A stretch of 64,000 nt of DNA from an uncultured Thermoanaerobaculia bacterium (GTDB lineage: Bacteria; Acidobacteriota; Thermoanaerobaculia; Multivoradales; Multivoraceae), in assembly GCA_951812325.1 (NCBI GenBank), contig OX638294.1, positions 1,590,859 to 1,654,858 of the forward strand, in the 5' to 3' direction. How positions within the stretch are numbered: position 1 is the first letter of the stretch; each line of letters begins with the position of its first letter. Under the pieces are notes generated by a model that had not been told where the DNA came from, did no database searches, and worked only from the letters and a program-made list of their open reading frames with translations. Shown here in pieces: positions 54,719-64,000 of the stretch. The position numbers were made by a program, and so were the translations under genes.

Positions 54719-56020
54719 CTACTCCACTGCCAGCACGGTACCCAGCCGACCCTCGGCGATGAAGATCCGGCCCATTCCGTCCACGGCGAGATCGGTGGGC
54801 GTCCGCAGTTCGATGCCTCCGGGAAGTACCGGTCCGAGAGCCCTCACGAGGCTCCCCTCCGGGGCATACACGAGGACCTGTCTGGTGCGTTCCTCGAGGA
54901 CGTAGCGGTTGCCGAACGGGTCCACATCCAGGGCGACGGGGCGCTGCCAGCTTGAGCTGAACGTCTTCAAGAGCGTGCCGTCGGGGGCGTAGGTCCGCAG
55001 AGCGGCGGGGGACTCCCGCGAGCCCGCGTCCAGCGTGTGGATCGTTCCCGACGGGCCCAGGGCGAGGTCGATTGGCCGGGCCATGGGGGATTCGGTGAAG
55101 TGGAGCAGCCGGCCGTCAGGCGAGAAGTGCAACACGGTGTCCACGCTGCGCGAAAGCACCGTCCAGTTGCCGAAGGGTCCGCGGTGCGCGGTCACGATCT
55201 GGTCCAGCCTGCCTCCCGATGGGCGCTGGAACGAGACAGCGCTCGGGTCGTCGACCTGCATCACCGTGTTTCCGGTCGGTACAATCGCGCTCAAGCCGCC
55301 GAGCGGCCCGGCGGGTCCCAGGCTTGGTCGGGCCATCCCCCTCAGTTCACGAGTCGCAATCACGTTCCGGTCCGGGTCGAAGAGTACGGCGCGGCTGTTG
55401 TTGGCCATCAACAGTTCGCCGCGAGGGCCTGCCGCCAAGGCGCGCGGCTTCTTCAGCTTGAGTTTCTCCGGCAGGTAGTCGTTCGGCAGATAGTCGCGCG
55501 TTGTGGTCCAGGGGTTGCGCCCCGCCAGCGGCCGCAGGATCAGACGGTGGATTCGCGTCATGCGCTCCAGGGCGAGGCGCGCCACGTCGACAGCCGCCTG
55601 ATTCCCTTCCGACTCGGCATTCTCTTCGCGGGGAGCTCCATGCCGCGCCTGCCACAGGTGATCCGCCGCCAGTTGCCAGTCGCCGTCGGCCAGGACCACT
55701 TCGGCCAGTTCGAGATGTGCTCTTGCCGTCCACTCGTTCGGGGCCTCCCGTTCCAGGACCTGCAGCAGCTCTCCGGCCGCGGCGTTGCCCAGGCCGAGGC
55801 GGCGCCCGAGGGAAGCGGCTTCCACGAGCGCCCGGCTGCGCCCGACGAACCTCGGGTAGAGGCTCCGTGAGTACCGTCGGCTCAACTCCAGAAGTTCGGT
55901 GCGCGCCGCCTCGAGGCCGCCCGGGTCCCGGGCGACGCTGGCTGCCGCGATTGCCGTGTCCACGTCGAGCCGCAGCTCCTGGGCCGTGGCCGGAAGCGAC
56001 AGGAGCAGGAACACGACCAT
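54719..56020 (-). CDS. Secreted NHL-repeat protein with helical N-terminal domain
   Basis: This 433-residue protein has a signal (MVVFLLLSLPATAQ). An alpha-helical, TPR-like N-terminal half follows (LEAARTELLELSRRYSRSLY, AHLELAEVVLADGDWQLAADHL). From about residue 190 there is a six-bladed NHL/SMP-30-like propeller (PRALAAGPRGELLMAN, RPIDLALGPSGTIHTLDAGS, RPVALDVDPFGNRYVLEER, TPTDLAVDGMGRIFIAEGR). ATG 56020 is chosen because it starts the signal; the frame is open upstream. It is the first gene of the run, ending 8 bp before the PEGA-PDZ-VWA gene. Confidence 0.78.
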   Translation of the reverse strand: MVVFLLLSLPATAQELRLDVDTAIAAASVARDPGGLEAARTELLELSRRYSRSLYPRFVGRSRALVEAASLGRRLGLGNAAAGELLQVLEREAPNEWTARAHLELAEVVLADGDWQLAADHLWQARHGAPREENAESEGNQAAVDVARLALERMTRIHRLILRPLAGRNPWTTTRDYLPNDYLPEKLKLKKPRALAAGPRGELLMANNSRAVLFDPDRNVIATRELRGMARPSLGPAGPLGGLSAIVPTGNTVMQVDDPSAVSFQRPSGGRLDQIVTAHRGPFGNWTVLSRSVDTVLHFSPDGRLLHFTESPMARPIDLALGPSGTIHTLDAGSRESPAALRTYAPDGTLLKTFSSSWQRPVALDVDPFGNRYVLEERTRQVLVYAPEGSLVRALGPVLPGGIELRTPTDLAVDGMGRIFIAEGRLGTVLAVE

Positions 56021-56557
56021 CGTTGGTCGTGCGACGCAGGTCAGGGCTGTTCCAACGTCGGACGGTACGGTGACCGAAGTGAGGAAGCCCCTCCAGAATC
56101 GGCAAATCCGTGCCGACACGGTTCTCGACGTTCGGGAGTGCAGGCCTCCTGCCCGCACTCGACGCAACGCACCGGATTCCGGAACGATCCGGACGACGCA
56201 GGTGCTGGACCTTGCGTACCTGGTTTCGCCTGCCGATGCGGGGGGCCGCGGCGGCGACAGTCGTTCGGCGTGTCGCACGCTCCCAGCGGGTCGGGTGGAC
56301 GATGGCGGGTGTGTCGCCATGGGCTCCCGGCCGATCCCGGGCAGAGGACGAGTGGCTGAGGTCACGGGGCGCCGCCTTGCTGGTCTGGAGTGTCCCAGTA
56401 TAGCACCGCTCGCTTCTCCCCCTGAGGTCCGTAGTCGTCGGTGCGGCCGTGGCCGGGCCCGGGGCTGTGCCGCCGCCGGCGAGGAACATCGTGTAGCCCC
56501 GGGGGTTGTGGTCGCGGCCGTTGCGGGCGGTCCGGGTGCGACTGCTACCGTCGGCCC
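56021..56557. other. Intergenic region, no gene seen
   Basis: 537 bp separate the divergent NHL-repeat and epoxide hydrolase genes. Open frames across it are low-complexity Arg/Pro/Ser-rich and show no family resemblance on either strand. It should contain both promoters; I could not identify them. No copy of the palindromic repeat is present. Confidence 0.4.
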
Positions 56558-57697
56558 ATGACCGAGATCAAGCCCTACCGGATCGCAATCGACGACGAGC
56601 AACTGACCGATCTGCGTCGGCGGCTGGCCGCCACGCGCTGGCCCGAGCCGGAGACGGTCGACGACTGGACCCAGGGCATCCCGCTCGCCTACACGAAGGA
56701 ACTGTGCGGGTACTGGGCGTCCTCTTACGACTGGCGCCGGCTGGAACGGCGTTTGGACGACCTCGATCAGTTCAGGACCAAGATCGACGGGCTGGGGATC
56801 CACTTCCTCCACCTCCGTTCCCGGCACACGGGCGCCGCGCCGCTGGTGCTCACCCACGGCTGGCCGGGATCGATCGTCGAGTTCCTCGAGGTCCTCGAGC
56901 CGCTGCTCGATCCGACCGCGCACGGCGGCTCGGCAGAGGACGCCTTTCACCTTGTCGTCCCCACCCTGCCCGGCTTCGGTTTCTCCGGCAAGCCGGCAGC
57001 TCGCGGATGGAGCGTCGAGAAGACGGCCGATGCCTGGGCCGAGCTGATGCGGCGCCTCGGCTACGAGTGGTACTTCGCCCAGGGCGGCGACTGGGGCGCC
57101 GCGGTCAGCACGGCAATCGCGATCCAGGACCACGAGCACTGCCACGGCATCCACGTGAACATGCCGACGGTCGGCGTCGACCAGAGCACGATGGGTGACC
57201 TGACGGACAACGAGAAGGACGCGCTCGCGGGGATCCAGCACTACCGCGACTGGGACTCGGGCTACTCGAAGCAGCAGTCCACGCGGCCGCAGACCCTGGG
57301 TTACGGCCTGGTCGATTCGCCGGCCGGCCAAGCGGCCTGGATCGTCGAGAAGTTCTGGTCCTGGACCGACAACGACGGCCACCCGGAAGACGTGCTCAAC
57401 CGCGACCAGTTGCTCGACAACGTGATGATGTACTGGCTGCCGGCCTGCGGCGCCTCGTCGGGACGCATCTACTGGGAGAGCTTCGGCAAGGGCGGCAATG
57501 ACCCGGTCGAGATTCCGGTCGGCTGCAGCATCTTCCCCAAGGAGATCTTCCGCGCCTCGCGGCGTTGGGCCGAGAAGCGCTACCGCAACCTCGTGTACTG
57601 GAACCGCCTCGAGAAGGGCGGACACTTCGCCGCCTTCGAGGTGCCGGACGTCTTCGTCGGCGAGTTGCGGAAGTGCTTCCGGGAGATGAGGGCCTGA
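56558..57697 (+). CDS. Epoxide hydrolase with EHN domain
   Basis: This 379-residue enzyme has the EHN N-terminal domain (IKPYRIAIDDEQLTDLRRRL, then WTQGIPLAYTKELCGYW) fused to an alpha/beta hydrolase core. Oxyanion-hole HGWPGS is at residues 100-105, nucleophile Asp178 is in AQGGDWGAAV, and the likely catalytic His is in EKGGHFAAFEVPD near the C-terminus. This architecture is that of microsomal-type/juvenile hormone-type epoxide hydrolases, which open epoxides to diols. There is no signal peptide, so it is cytoplasmic. Start ATG 56558 fits family N-termini. It stands alone. Confidence 0.9.
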   Translation: MTEIKPYRIAIDDEQLTDLRRRLAATRWPEPETVDDWTQGIPLAYTKELCGYWASSYDWRRLERRLDDLDQFRTKIDGLGIHFLHLRSRHTGAAPLVLTHGWPGSIVEFLEVLEPLLDPTAHGGSAEDAFHLVVPTLPGFGFSGKPAARGWSVEKTADAWAELMRRLGYEWYFAQGGDWGAAVSTAIAIQDHEHCHGIHVNMPTVGVDQSTMGDLTDNEKDALAGIQHYRDWDSGYSKQQSTRPQTLGYGLVDSPAGQAAWIVEKFWSWTDNDGHPEDVLNRDQLLDNVMMYWLPACGASSGRIYWESFGKGGNDPVEIPVGCSIFPKEIFRASRRWAEKRYRNLVYWNRLEKGGHFAAFEVPDVFVGELRKCFREMRA

Positions 57698-57754
57698 AGC
57701 GGCAGCACGGTGGACGCGGCGGCCGCGGCCATCGTCTTCAAGTCCCCCACACGG

Positions 57755-57910
57755 TCACGGCCCGGCCGTCCAGCGACTCAGGTCGCGCAGCGCCAGCAGC
57801 GAGGACGTCTTCCCCGTCTGCCGCGGTGCGTGCAACACGAAGTACCGCTTGCCGCGGATGAGACGCAGGATCTCGTCGAGATCAAACCGCTCCAGCGGCG
57901 GTCCTCGCAC
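57755..57910 (-). pseudogene. AAA-family ATPase N-terminal fragment
   Basis: About 50 codons encode ERFDLDEILRLIRGKRYFVL followed by the Walker A motif HAPRQTGKTSSLLALRDL. This matches the start of AAA_14/AAA-like ATPases that are often multicopy. The frame then ends at SRWTAGP with a stop at 57755, before Walker B, and there is no recognisable start upstream. It is a decayed remnant between the epoxide hydrolase and amidase genes. Confidence 0.6.
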
Positions 57911-58058
57911 TCCACGCACGCGCCGCGACAGGGGTCGGCGGCGCAGAACGCAGCACAGCAGACGGCGAGGCGCGAGCAGGTCGGTCGCGCGCAGCAGAAA
58001 GCGGGAAACGGACACTTCTCCCGGCGCCTCCAGGGTCATGCCGAGGCGGGGGCTCGGA

Positions 58059-59714
<1,656 letters not shown>

Positions 59715-59918
59715 GGCACGACGCTAGCAGCTTGCGCCGCGCCACCGGGCGGCGTTCTACGGCGCAAACCCCACAAGCTTCCTTCCCGCCCTTTGCCAGC
59801 GGGATCGTCAGGACGATGACGCCTCTGCCGCTCCTGGCGCCACGCGAATTCCCGCCGCGGACTCCGGAGCGCCCCGGGTGCGGCAACGCCTCCCCGGCTG
59901 CCGGCGGAGGCGGCAACG

Positions 59919-61655
59919 TCATGCGCCGGCCACGGAAGGCTCCTCGTTCGCCGGCGATGGAACGTACCGTCCTTCTGGCCGGCAGGCCGGCGTTGCGACG
60001 CCCCGTCCGCTCAGACCCAGCCCCCACACCCAGGCCACCAGAGCGCCCAGCGGCACGTACCACGGCCAGGCCAGGACCTCGCCGCCGGGGCCCTCGGCCC
60101 AGCGCCACAAGGCCAGCACGGCGCCGGCGCCCAGGATCAGAAGGAGGCTGGCAGCGAGCCGGCCGCGCCCATCCATGCGCAGCCAGGCCACGAACAGCAC
60201 GAGGACGCCGAGCAGGCACAACCAACCGGCCGCCGGCTGGTGCCAGACCGCCGCGAAGACCGCCAGCGCCGACAGCGGCCCGGACCAGAGAAACCCCCGG
60301 CCGTCGCGGCCCAACGGCGCCAGAGACAGAGCCACGGCCGCCAGCAGAGCGCCCCCGGTGTATCCGGCCATCGCCAGGGCGAGGTCGAGCAGGGCGTCGT
60401 AGCGCGCCGCCGCCGCGTCCATCGAGAGCGAAGTCAGAGCCAGCACGAGACCCCAGCCGACCACGAGCAGCCGCGGCAGGCGCACGCCGCCGCCTGGCCG
60501 CGCCCCCGAGCGCAGGAGGGCGGTCGTCGTCTGCGCGAGCGCCGCGAGGATCGAGTCGAGACTGGAAATCGCCGCTGCCAGCGCGCCGGCGACGACCAGG
60601 GCCTTCAGGCCCGCGGGCACCGCCTCCACCGCGAAGACGGCGAAGATCCGGTCGGGTTGTTCCGCCACGATCCCGGCCGCGGCGCCTGCGAGCGGCGCCT
60701 GCTCGTAGTACGCCCACAAGCCAATCCCGACGAAAGCGAACGCGAGGGAGACGAGCACCGAGACGCTGCTGGCCGCCACCGCAAGTCGAGCGTCCCGCGT
60801 GCTCCGGCAGCAGAAGATGCGTTGGGCCATCAACTGGTCGGCGCCGAAGGCGGCGACTCCGCCGATCGTGGCGCCGACCAACGCGGCCCACAGCGTGTAC
60901 GGCACGGCAAGAGACGCCGACAGGTCGAACAGCGTGAACTTGCCCTCGCTCCACGCCGCGGCGAGCGCCGGCGTCATGCCCGCCTCGAGCTCCCGCGCGA
61001 CGACACCCAGGCTGACCGCTACCCCGCCCACGAACAGCAGGAAGAGCACGACATCGGTCCAGACCACGGCGGCGATACCGCCGAACCAGGTCCACACCAC
61101 GGCGATGGCGACCACCGCCGCCACCGCGGCCACATGGGGCGGTACCCCCGTTGCGCGTTCCAGCCAACCCAGTTCCCGGTGGAGCAGGACGTCCAGCACG
61201 ACCGCGGACAGGTAGACCCGCGCTGACTGGGCCAGCACGCCGCCGAGCCAGAACATGCCGGTCGCCGTCCGGCGCACGGAGGCTCCCGCGGCGCCCAGCC
61301 GGCGCTCGATCAGGTCGTAGGGGCTCATCACGTCGTCGCGGTAGTAGGCGGGGACGAGAAGCCAGGCCACGAGCAACCGGGCGGCGAGATAGCCGAACAA
61401 CCCGATCTGCAGGTAGGTCAGGTCGCCCCCCGGCCGATAGACGATCGAGGGCAGGCTGATGTAGGTGACCGCGCTGATCTCGGTCGCCACGAGGGACGCC
61501 GCCACCGCGTACCACGGCAGGTTGCGCGAACCGGCGAAGTAGTCGCGCTCCGTCTTCTGCCGCCGCGAAAGCGAGCGCGACAGCAGGGTCAGACCGACCA
61601 GCAGCGCGCCGAGAATCAGCCAGTCGAGGGGGCCGAAACTGCCGCCGAGTCCCAT
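59919..61655 (-). CDS. Sodium:solute symporter (SSS family)
   Basis: This 578-residue membrane protein has about 13-14 hydrophobic segments. It begins with the SSS N-terminal pattern DYFAGSRNLPWYAVAASLVATEISAVTYISLP, broken here as RDYFAGSRNLPW and ATEISAVTYISLP, and includes FGADQLMAQRIFCCRSTRDAR and AAAISSLDSILAALAQTTT, the sodium-site helix of the family. It would import a small solute with sodium; the closest annotated relatives vary (sialic acid, sugars, amino acids), so no substrate is given. The C-terminal tail is Pro/Gly-rich. Start ATG 61655 matches the family. Confidence 0.88.
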   Translation of the reverse strand: MGLGGSFGPLDWLILGALLVGLTLLSRSLSRRQKTERDYFAGSRNLPWYAVAASLVATEISAVTYISLPSIVYRPGGDLTYLQIGLFGYLAARLLVAWLLVPAYYRDDVMSPYDLIERRLGAAGASVRRTATGMFWLGGVLAQSARVYLSAVVLDVLLHRELGWLERATGVPPHVAAVAAVVAIAVVWTWFGGIAAVVWTDVVLFLLFVGGVAVSLGVVARELEAGMTPALAAAWSEGKFTLFDLSASLAVPYTLWAALVGATIGGVAAFGADQLMAQRIFCCRSTRDARLAVAASSVSVLVSLAFAFVGIGLWAYYEQAPLAGAAAGIVAEQPDRIFAVFAVEAVPAGLKALVVAGALAAAISSLDSILAALAQTTTALLRSGARPGGGVRLPRLLVVGWGLVLALTSLSMDAAAARYDALLDLALAMAGYTGGALLAAVALSLAPLGRDGRGFLWSGPLSALAVFAAVWHQPAAGWLCLLGVLVLFVAWLRMDGRGRLAASLLLILGAGAVLALWRWAEGPGGEVLAWPWYVPLGALVAWVWGLGLSGRGVATPACRPEGRYVPSPANEEPSVAGA

Positions 61656-61867
61656 GCGAAGCTCACATCGGGCGGTAGCCCACGAACCCCCAAGGCGCGG
61701 GCCGAGAATCGGCCTCGGATGCCGGCCGCCGGCGCCGGCAACCTCCCCGGAAACTCGCGCCGCGCCACCCGCTGCGCAGCGTCATCAGCCCGTCGCAGAA
61801 GTCCATGTCGCGCAGCGCCTTGCGGCGCAAGCATCCTCGATGCCCGTGTTCCCGAGGCCGGCGGGAA

Positions 61868-62926
61868 TCACTCGCCGCCGGCGTAGACGTCGCCCCGCGT
61901 GTTCGTGGCAACCCGGTAGAGACCCGTCCGGGCGGTCATGTACAGCGTGCTGCCGTCGCCGCCGAACGCGGTGTTCGCAGGCAGCTCGGCCGGCGCGATC
62001 GTGCCCAGGTGACGGCCGTCCGGCGAGAAGACCATCACGCCGCCCGGCCCCGTTGCGAAGACGTTGCCGTCGACATCGACGGCCAGCCCGTCCGGCGCGC
62101 CCGGCGCCTCCAACTCGCTGGCGTCGAAGAACATCTCGCCTTCGCCCAGGGTCAGGTCGTCGTTTACCGCGTACTTCTTCCAGTACCGGTTGGGCGCCGC
62201 ATCGGAGTTCGCCACGTAGAGGACCGTCTCGTCCGGGGACAGTCCGATGCCGTTGGGACGGGTCTGACCGGTCTCGAGCAGAGTCACCGTGCCGTCCGGG
62301 TCGAGCCGGTAGATGCCGTTGTGGTCCTGCTCCTTGTTCTCCGATGCGTCCTGGCCGTCCAGTCCGTACGGAGGGTCGGTGAAGAAGGCGGCGCCGCTCG
62401 AGTGGAACACGATGTCGTTCGGACTGTTGAGCCGTTTACCGTCGTGGCGGGCGGCCAGGTCGACCCGCTCGCCGTCCAGCGGCATCGCGGACACCACTCG
62501 GTTACCGTGCTCGCACAAGACGAGCCGACCGTCCGGGTGAAGCGCCAGGCCGTTCGAGCCGCCGGTACCGCCGGTATCGGCGTCCTCGGCCAGGACAGGT
62601 TCGAGGAACACGACCGCGCCCTCGCCTTCGGACCAGCGGTAGACCTTGTTCTCCGGGATGTCGCTGAAGTACAGGCGATCCGGGTCGCCGGGAACCCACA
62701 CCGGGCCCTCGGTGAAGGTGAAGCCGTCCGCGACCTTCTCGACCACGGCGTCCAGCGGCACCAGGTCGTCCATCGCCGCGTCGTTTCGCAGCACCGTGCC
62801 ATCCGTCTCCGCTGCTTCCGCAGCCTGTTCCACCATCGGTTCCATCTCCTCCGTGTCGTCGCCGTAGCCGCAACCCGCGGCCACCACGACAGTCACTATC
62901 GTCATTCCGGCCAGTACCTTCCTCAT
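61868..62926 (-). CDS. SMP-30/gluconolactonase-like lipoprotein
   Basis: This 352-residue exported protein has a lipobox (VVVAAGCGYG, Cys19) and an acidic linker. A six-bladed SMP-30 propeller follows: FTEGPVWVPGDPDRLYFSDI with the metal-binding Glu, NGLALHPDGRLVLCEHGNR, KRLNSPNDIVFHSSGAAFFTDPPYG, with Asn and Asp metal ligands, and RPNGIGLSPDETVLYVANS. All metal ligands of gluconolactonase appear present, so it may hydrolyse a lactone at the cell surface. Start ATG 62926 is clear. It may share a transcript with the symporter, 212 bp downstream. Confidence 0.87.
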   Translation of the reverse strand: MRKVLAGMTIVTVVVAAGCGYGDDTEEMEPMVEQAAEAAETDGTVLRNDAAMDDLVPLDAVVEKVADGFTFTEGPVWVPGDPDRLYFSDIPENKVYRWSEGEGAVVFLEPVLAEDADTGGTGGSNGLALHPDGRLVLCEHGNRVVSAMPLDGERVDLAARHDGKRLNSPNDIVFHSSGAAFFTDPPYGLDGQDASENKEQDHNGIYRLDPDGTVTLLETGQTRPNGIGLSPDETVLYVANSDAAPNRYWKKYAVNDDLTLGEGEMFFDASELEAPGAPDGLAVDVDGNVFATGPGGVMVFSPDGRHLGTIAPAELPANTAFGGDGSTLYMTARTGLYRVATNTRGDVYAGGE

Positions 62927-63206
62927 CGTCCGCCCCCTCTTGTCAAACCGCCCCCCAAGCAGGACGATTCAGGATAGCAACCCGCGCTCCCGCCCGCGTA
63001 GAAGTCCATCAGAGCGTGAGGTCAGGAGGATGAGGCAGGGCAGGGGGCCGCCTCCGGTTGCGAGGCATCGAGCACACGGATGGCACGATGTGGATGCGAT
63101 GCGGCACCGTTTGCAGCGCCGTGCGACTTCAGCGCCCGACTTCTGCCACAACCGCTTAAGGCTGCTTCACGACTGCTTCACCGACCGCTTCACGACTGCT
63201 ATCGTC

Positions 63207-64000
63207 TTGCCGTTGCCTCAATCGCCCGCCAGGCACGTCGCGCGGGGACTCGCCGCTGCCGCGGCGGTTCCACTCCGGGCGGGCCTGTTCGTCTTGGCCG
63301 CCCTCACGGCCTGCCAGGCTTTTAGACCCGCCGCGCACTTGTCCCCACCGACACCGGAAGCAACGGCCACCGCGGCGCCCGTGCTTCGCGACGCCGCGCC
63401 CGAATCGGCCGGCTTCAACCCGGAACGGCTGGAGCAGGCGGCCGACCTGCTGGAGCGGGCGGTCGCCGACGGCGTCACTCCGGGCGGCGTCCTGCTGGTG
63501 GCGCGACGCGGAACCGTGGTCCTCGACCACGCCGCGGGGCGCTTGACCTACGACCAAGGCTCGCCCGCCGTCACCCCGTCGACGATCTACGACCTGGCTT
63601 CCCTGACCAAGGTCATCGCGACGACGACACTCCTGATGCGCCGGGTCGAGGCGGGCGCGCTCGACCTCGACGCCACGGCCGCGTCCTGCCTGCCCGAGCT
63701 TGAGGAATCGGCGGTCGGCGGCGCGACTCTGAGGGACCTGCTGGCCCACTCGAGCGGCCTCCCCTGCTGCACCGAGTTGTTCCGGGAACTCGGCGAAGAC
63801 CTGGACCGCGACGAGGCTCGCGGCCGCTACCTGGAGCACATCGCCGGCACAAAACTCGCGGTCGAGCCGCGTGAACGCGCGATCTACTCCGACCTCGGCG
63901 TGCTGCTTCTGGGCGAGATCCTGGAGCGCGGCTCGGACCGCGGCCTGGCACAGCAGGTCGAGGAGGAGGTCCTGGCGCCGCTGGGGCTGATCGACACCGG
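63207..64000 (+). CDS. Serine beta-lactamase-like lipoprotein, partial
   Basis: The frame runs off the right edge (about 264 codons visible). A hydrophobic signal ends in a lipobox (LAALTACQ). The serine hydrolase domain of the class C beta-lactamase/esterase family follows, with GVTPGGVLLVARRG, IYDLASLTKVIATTT (SxxK nucleophile motif), HSSGLPCC and IYSDLGVLLLGEIL (YxN-type motif). Most such lipoproteins are esterases or peptidases and not lactamases. The start is uncertain: TTG 63207 gives a normal signal length, TTG 63213 is close by, and no ATG is in frame. Confidence 0.82.
   Translation, partial: MPLPQSPARHVARGLAAAAAVPLRAGLFVLAALTACQAFRPAAHLSPPTPEATATAAPVLRDAAPESAGFNPERLEQAADLLERAVADGVTPGGVLLVARRGTVVLDHAAGRLTYDQGSPAVTPSTIYDLASLTKVIATTTLLMRRVEAGALDLDATAASCLPELEESAVGGATLRDLLAHSSGLPCCTELFRELGEDLDRDEARGRYLEHIAGTKLAVEPRERAIYSDLGVLLLGEILERGSDRGLAQQVEEEVLAPLGLIDT

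Overview
The window is high-GC, gene-dense bacterial DNA with no rRNA or tRNA genes visible. Several features suggest an Acidobacteriota-like heterotroph: VWFA-type secreted proteins of the acidobacterial kind, many exported PQQ beta-propeller dehydrogenases, and abundant lipoproteins and cytochromes c. The phylum call is an inference from gene content, not from a marker gene.

Layout. 1-4.3 kb: start of rsgA and a peptide ABC transporter (two permeases and a binding protein). 4.3-7.8 kb: a structured intergenic stretch, a double-GFA protein, a recent tandem duplication of a PD-(D/E)XK-type gene, and a thermonuclease. 7.9-12.6 kb: a four-gene membrane operon with a MotA/TolQ-like channel protein carrying a long coiled-coil tail, a MotB-like partner with no OmpA domain, a VWA-like protein and a 4-TM coiled-coil protein. 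12.6-17.1 kb: PQQ alcohol dehydrogenase with its dihaem cytochrome, and a cytochrome c/copper monooxygenase-like fusion.

17.1-28.7 kb is the accessory region. It holds a small cas-less CRISPR array with type I-E geometry, three copies of a coiled-coil/TM gene around a PIN-domain remnant, an AbiJ-like protein, an IS3-family element, a three-gene TIR / RipA-like membrane protein / TIR operon, and a second decayed copy of the IS3 element with another IS3 element nested in it (3-bp target duplication visible). It also holds gene stumps (possible PIN, methylase C-terminus) and a split HipA kinase in reversed gene order without a HipB.

28.7-44.8 kb returns to metabolism: alpha/beta hydrolase, PQQ dehydrogenase, AcuI-type reductase, PQQ-repeat protein, TPR protein, an IS110 element with a strongly structured leader (candidate bridge RNA), hydroxyacyl-CoA dehydrogenase-like SDR, nitrite/sulfite reductase with an unknown partner and DUF4202, metallo-hydrolase, SDR and outer-membrane barrel. 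45.0-56.0 kb is a secreted VWA/PEGA/PDZ/NHL cluster. 56.5-64 kb holds an epoxide hydrolase, an AAA ATPase stump, an amidase, an SSS symporter, an SMP-30 lipoprotein and the start of a serine beta-lactamase-like lipoprotein.

A family of roughly 100-bp palindromic repeats is scattered between genes (0.5, 2.6, 14.3, 32.0, 33.3, 35.5 kb). It often abuts or enters the 5' end of coding regions. The most interesting uncharacterised units are the TIR-RipA-TIR operon and the motor-like operon.
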